Assembly: GCA_023128035.1 (NCBI GenBank)
Contig: JAGMES010000189.1
Coordinates: forward strand, 1 to 7,596
Direction: 5' to 3'
Source: Halanaerobiales bacterium
Lineage (GTDB): Bacteria > Bacillota_F > Halanaerobiia > DY22613
DNA length: 7,596 bases
How positions within the stretch are numbered: the first letter of the stretch is position 1; each line of letters opens with the position of its first letter. Shown here in pieces: positions 6,120 to 7,596 of this stretch. The notes under the pieces were generated by a model that did no database searches, had not been told where the DNA came from, and was given only the letters and a program-made list of their open reading frames with translations. A program made the position numbers and the translations under genes.

Positions 6120-7523
6120 ATGTTAAAAACACCATTGAATATAAATATTATTAAATACCAAAACAGAGATAAAAGTTTTTTCATGGATACAGATACAGGA
6201 TTTTTTACAGAGTCAACTGAGCTATTAGATGAATTATTAGATTTAATTCCAAAGTACACTACTAAAGATATTATAGAAAGGATTCGAAACAAGTATTCTG
6301 TAGAGGATATAACTAACTATTTAGATGAATTGGGAAAATTACATAGAGATCAGACTCTTTTTATTGATAAATTTTCTCCTCTTTATGAGGATCGTAAAAA
6401 AAATATACGTAAAAGTGGTATTCCGAATCTTTTCCTTAATATTGCACATGCCTGTAATTTAAGGTGTATATATTGTTTTGGCCATGGTGGTAACTATGGT
6501 GGTAAAAGAGAGATAATGACCGTAGAAATGGCTAAAAGATGTGTTGATTACTGGTATGATTTGTTAGATGAAGAAGAGCAAGAGTTAACAGTAACTTTTT
6601 TTGGGGGTGAACCATTATTAAATAAATCGGTTGTTAAGTTTGTGGTAGATTATATAAATGAAAAGGTTAAAAACAAACGAATCCTTTTTAACTTGACAAC
6701 AAACGGCACTATTTTAGATAAAGAACTTTTTGAATTTTTAATGAAAAATAAAATTAATCCACTAATAAGTATAGATGGTGATGCATTTATCCAGGATACA
6801 AATCGACCATTCGCTTCTGGAAAAGGAAGTTATGATGTTATTGCTAGCAATATAAAAGAAATGAGTAAAGTTTTTTCTCATTTAAAGGCTCGAATTACTT
6901 TAACACGAGAAAATGTACCTTATTTTAAAAAAACAGTGGAACATCTTTGGAAAATGGGATTTAATGATGTTTCATACGCTTTCGTAGCATTAGAAGATAA
7001 TAAATTAAGTTTGAGTAAAACAGATTTAGATGTTTTATTTCCACAGATAAGCGCATTATGTGAAATTACATATAAAAATATCCTTAACAATAGACATAAA
7101 ATTTTGGGTAATATCTTTGATGTTGTAATAAAGATTCATAAAGGACAGATTAATCGTCTTTGCGATTTTCAATCAGTAAGTTCAGTGAAATTTAGCCCAA
7201 CGGGAGAGATCTATCAATGTCATCGGATGTTAGATATTCCAGAGTTGAGGGTAGGTTGCATTGAAGATGGTATTAATTGGGAATATTTTATCAGTCCTAA
7301 AATGAAGCTATTTAGCTCAAAAAATTGTGAAAAGTGTTGGGTAAGAGCGTTTTGTAGTGGGGGATGTGCTCACGAAAATTATATTTATAACAAAAACTTT
7401 AACGAACCATATGAGATAAAATGTCGGGAGACGAAATTTATAGTTGAAGAAGGATTTAAGTTTTATACTGATCTATTTATCCAAGCACCTGAGTATATTG
7501 AAAGTGTTTTAGGAAATTTATGA
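6120..7523 (+). CDS. Radical SAM/SPASM peptide maturase 3
   Basis: A 467-residue enzyme ending the operon. Residues 1-95 have a clear winged-helix RRE-like layout (FFMDTDTGFF, then TKDIIERIRNKYSVEDITNYL), as in the leader-binding domain of ranthipeptide maturases. The core has CNLRCIYC (Cys112, 116, 119) followed by FGHGG, then GGEP at 162-165, TTNGT near 193-197 and SIDGD near 217-221. SPASM Cys lie at 348, 367 (TGEIYQC), 403, 406, 412, 416 and 435; the first-to-second (X18) and last (X18) gaps equal those of maturase 1. Shared stretches such as KxRITLTRE/KVTLTK and GFNDVSYAF/GFKSVSYQL point to duplication from a common ancestor. The ATG at 6120 follows the maturase 2 stop by 2 nt, with GGAG at 6106-6109 upstream. 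Predicted to act on the same 39-residue peptide; substrate and chemistry are unproven. Confidence 0.9.
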   Translation: MLKTPLNINIIKYQNRDKSFFMDTDTGFFTESTELLDELLDLIPKYTTKDIIERIRNKYSVEDITNYLDELGKLHRDQTLFIDKFSPLYEDRKKNIRKSGIPNLFLNIAHACNLRCIYCFGHGGNYGGKREIMTVEMAKRCVDYWYDLLDEEEQELTVTFFGGEPLLNKSVVKFVVDYINEKVKNKRILFNLTTNGTILDKELFEFLMKNKINPLISIDGDAFIQDTNRPFASGKGSYDVIASNIKEMSKVFSHLKARITLTRENVPYFKKTVEHLWKMGFNDVSYAFVALEDNKLSLSKTDLDVLFPQISALCEITYKNILNNRHKILGNIFDVVIKIHKGQINRLCDFQSVSSVKFSPTGEIYQCHRMLDIPELRVGCIEDGINWEYFISPKMKLFSSKNCEKCWVRAFCSGGCAHENYIYNKNFNEPYEIKCRETKFIVEEGFKFYTDLFIQAPEYIESVLGNL

Positions 7524-7544
7524 TTGAAGATGAAGTTAAAATGA

Positions 7545-7569
7545 AGGCTCTATTTAAGAGTCTTTTTTT
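7545..7569 (+). terminator. Intrinsic terminator of the radical SAM operon
   Basis: AGGCTC (7545-7550) pairs with GAGTCT (7558-7563), with one G-U wobble, around TATTTAA, and seven T (7563-7569) follow. It sits 21 nt after the last stop codon and ends the operon. Confidence 0.8.
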
Positions 7570-7571
7570 GT

Positions 7572-7594
7572 GTGCGACGGGCAGTTGCACTTTT
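7572..7594 (+). terminator. Second hairpin with a short U-tail at the window edge
   Basis: GTGCGAC (7572-7578) pairs with GTTGCAC (7584-7590), with one G-U wobble, around GGGCA, followed by TTTT. It is richer in G+C than its surroundings. It may back up the terminator just before it, or be the start of an unrelated element cut off by the window edge. Confidence 0.4.
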
Positions 7595-7596
7595 GT

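Noticed and set aside
6062..6292. Minus-strand ORF across the maturase 2/3 junction
   Set aside because: It is antisense to two real genes, has no supporting site and no recognisable domain.

Overview
The window is low-GC DNA (estimated by eye at a little over 30% G+C) with every gene on the + strand. It has strong AAGGAGG-type ribosome binding sites, compact U-tailed terminators, a PyrR-type leader motif and radical-SAM peptide maturases. Together these suggest a Bacillota (Firmicutes) genome, probably an anaerobic clostridial or Tissierellia-like lineage. The genus cannot be read from the sequence.

Region 1 (1-1578) holds a complete bacterial sodium:neurotransmitter-symporter-family transporter (74-1423). 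A near-consensus promoter (1441-1470) follows it and drives a short leader. That leader carries a PyrR-binding-loop-like hairpin, an antiterminator pairing and a strong terminator (1501-1578). No pyrimidine gene follows. Region 2 (1579-2945) holds a complete M24B Xaa-Pro aminopeptidase/dipeptidase (1778-2851) with all five metal ligands, closed off by tandem hairpins, the second a strong terminator.

Region 3 (2977-7569) is the most interesting part: a self-contained operon that looks like a RiPP (ribosomally made, post-translationally modified peptide) biosynthesis cluster. An extended -10 promoter (2977-3005) drives a 39-residue cysteine-rich peptide gene (3100-3219) with an unusually complete Shine-Dalgarno sequence. 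A perfect 40-bp palindrome follows, then three tandem, translationally linked radical SAM/SPASM proteins (3333-4769, 4741-6117, 6120-7523), then a terminator. Each enzyme has an N-terminal domain of about 100 residues predicted to be of RRE (leader-peptide-binding) type, a CX3CX2C radical SAM cluster motif, and a full seven-cysteine SPASM domain. The first and third are close paralogues; the second has diverged.

Proposed working of region 3 (inference): the 39-residue peptide is bound through its N-terminal leader and its four-cysteine C-terminal half (CX5CX2CX3C) is modified, most plausibly by thioether formation. The palindrome would keep the peptide transcript in excess over the enzymes. 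No exporter, leader peptidase or immunity gene lies inside the window, so export and processing are missing, encoded elsewhere, or unnecessary. The resemblance to clostridial cysteine-rich-peptide/radical SAM families is family-level; the exact family and the product were not established.
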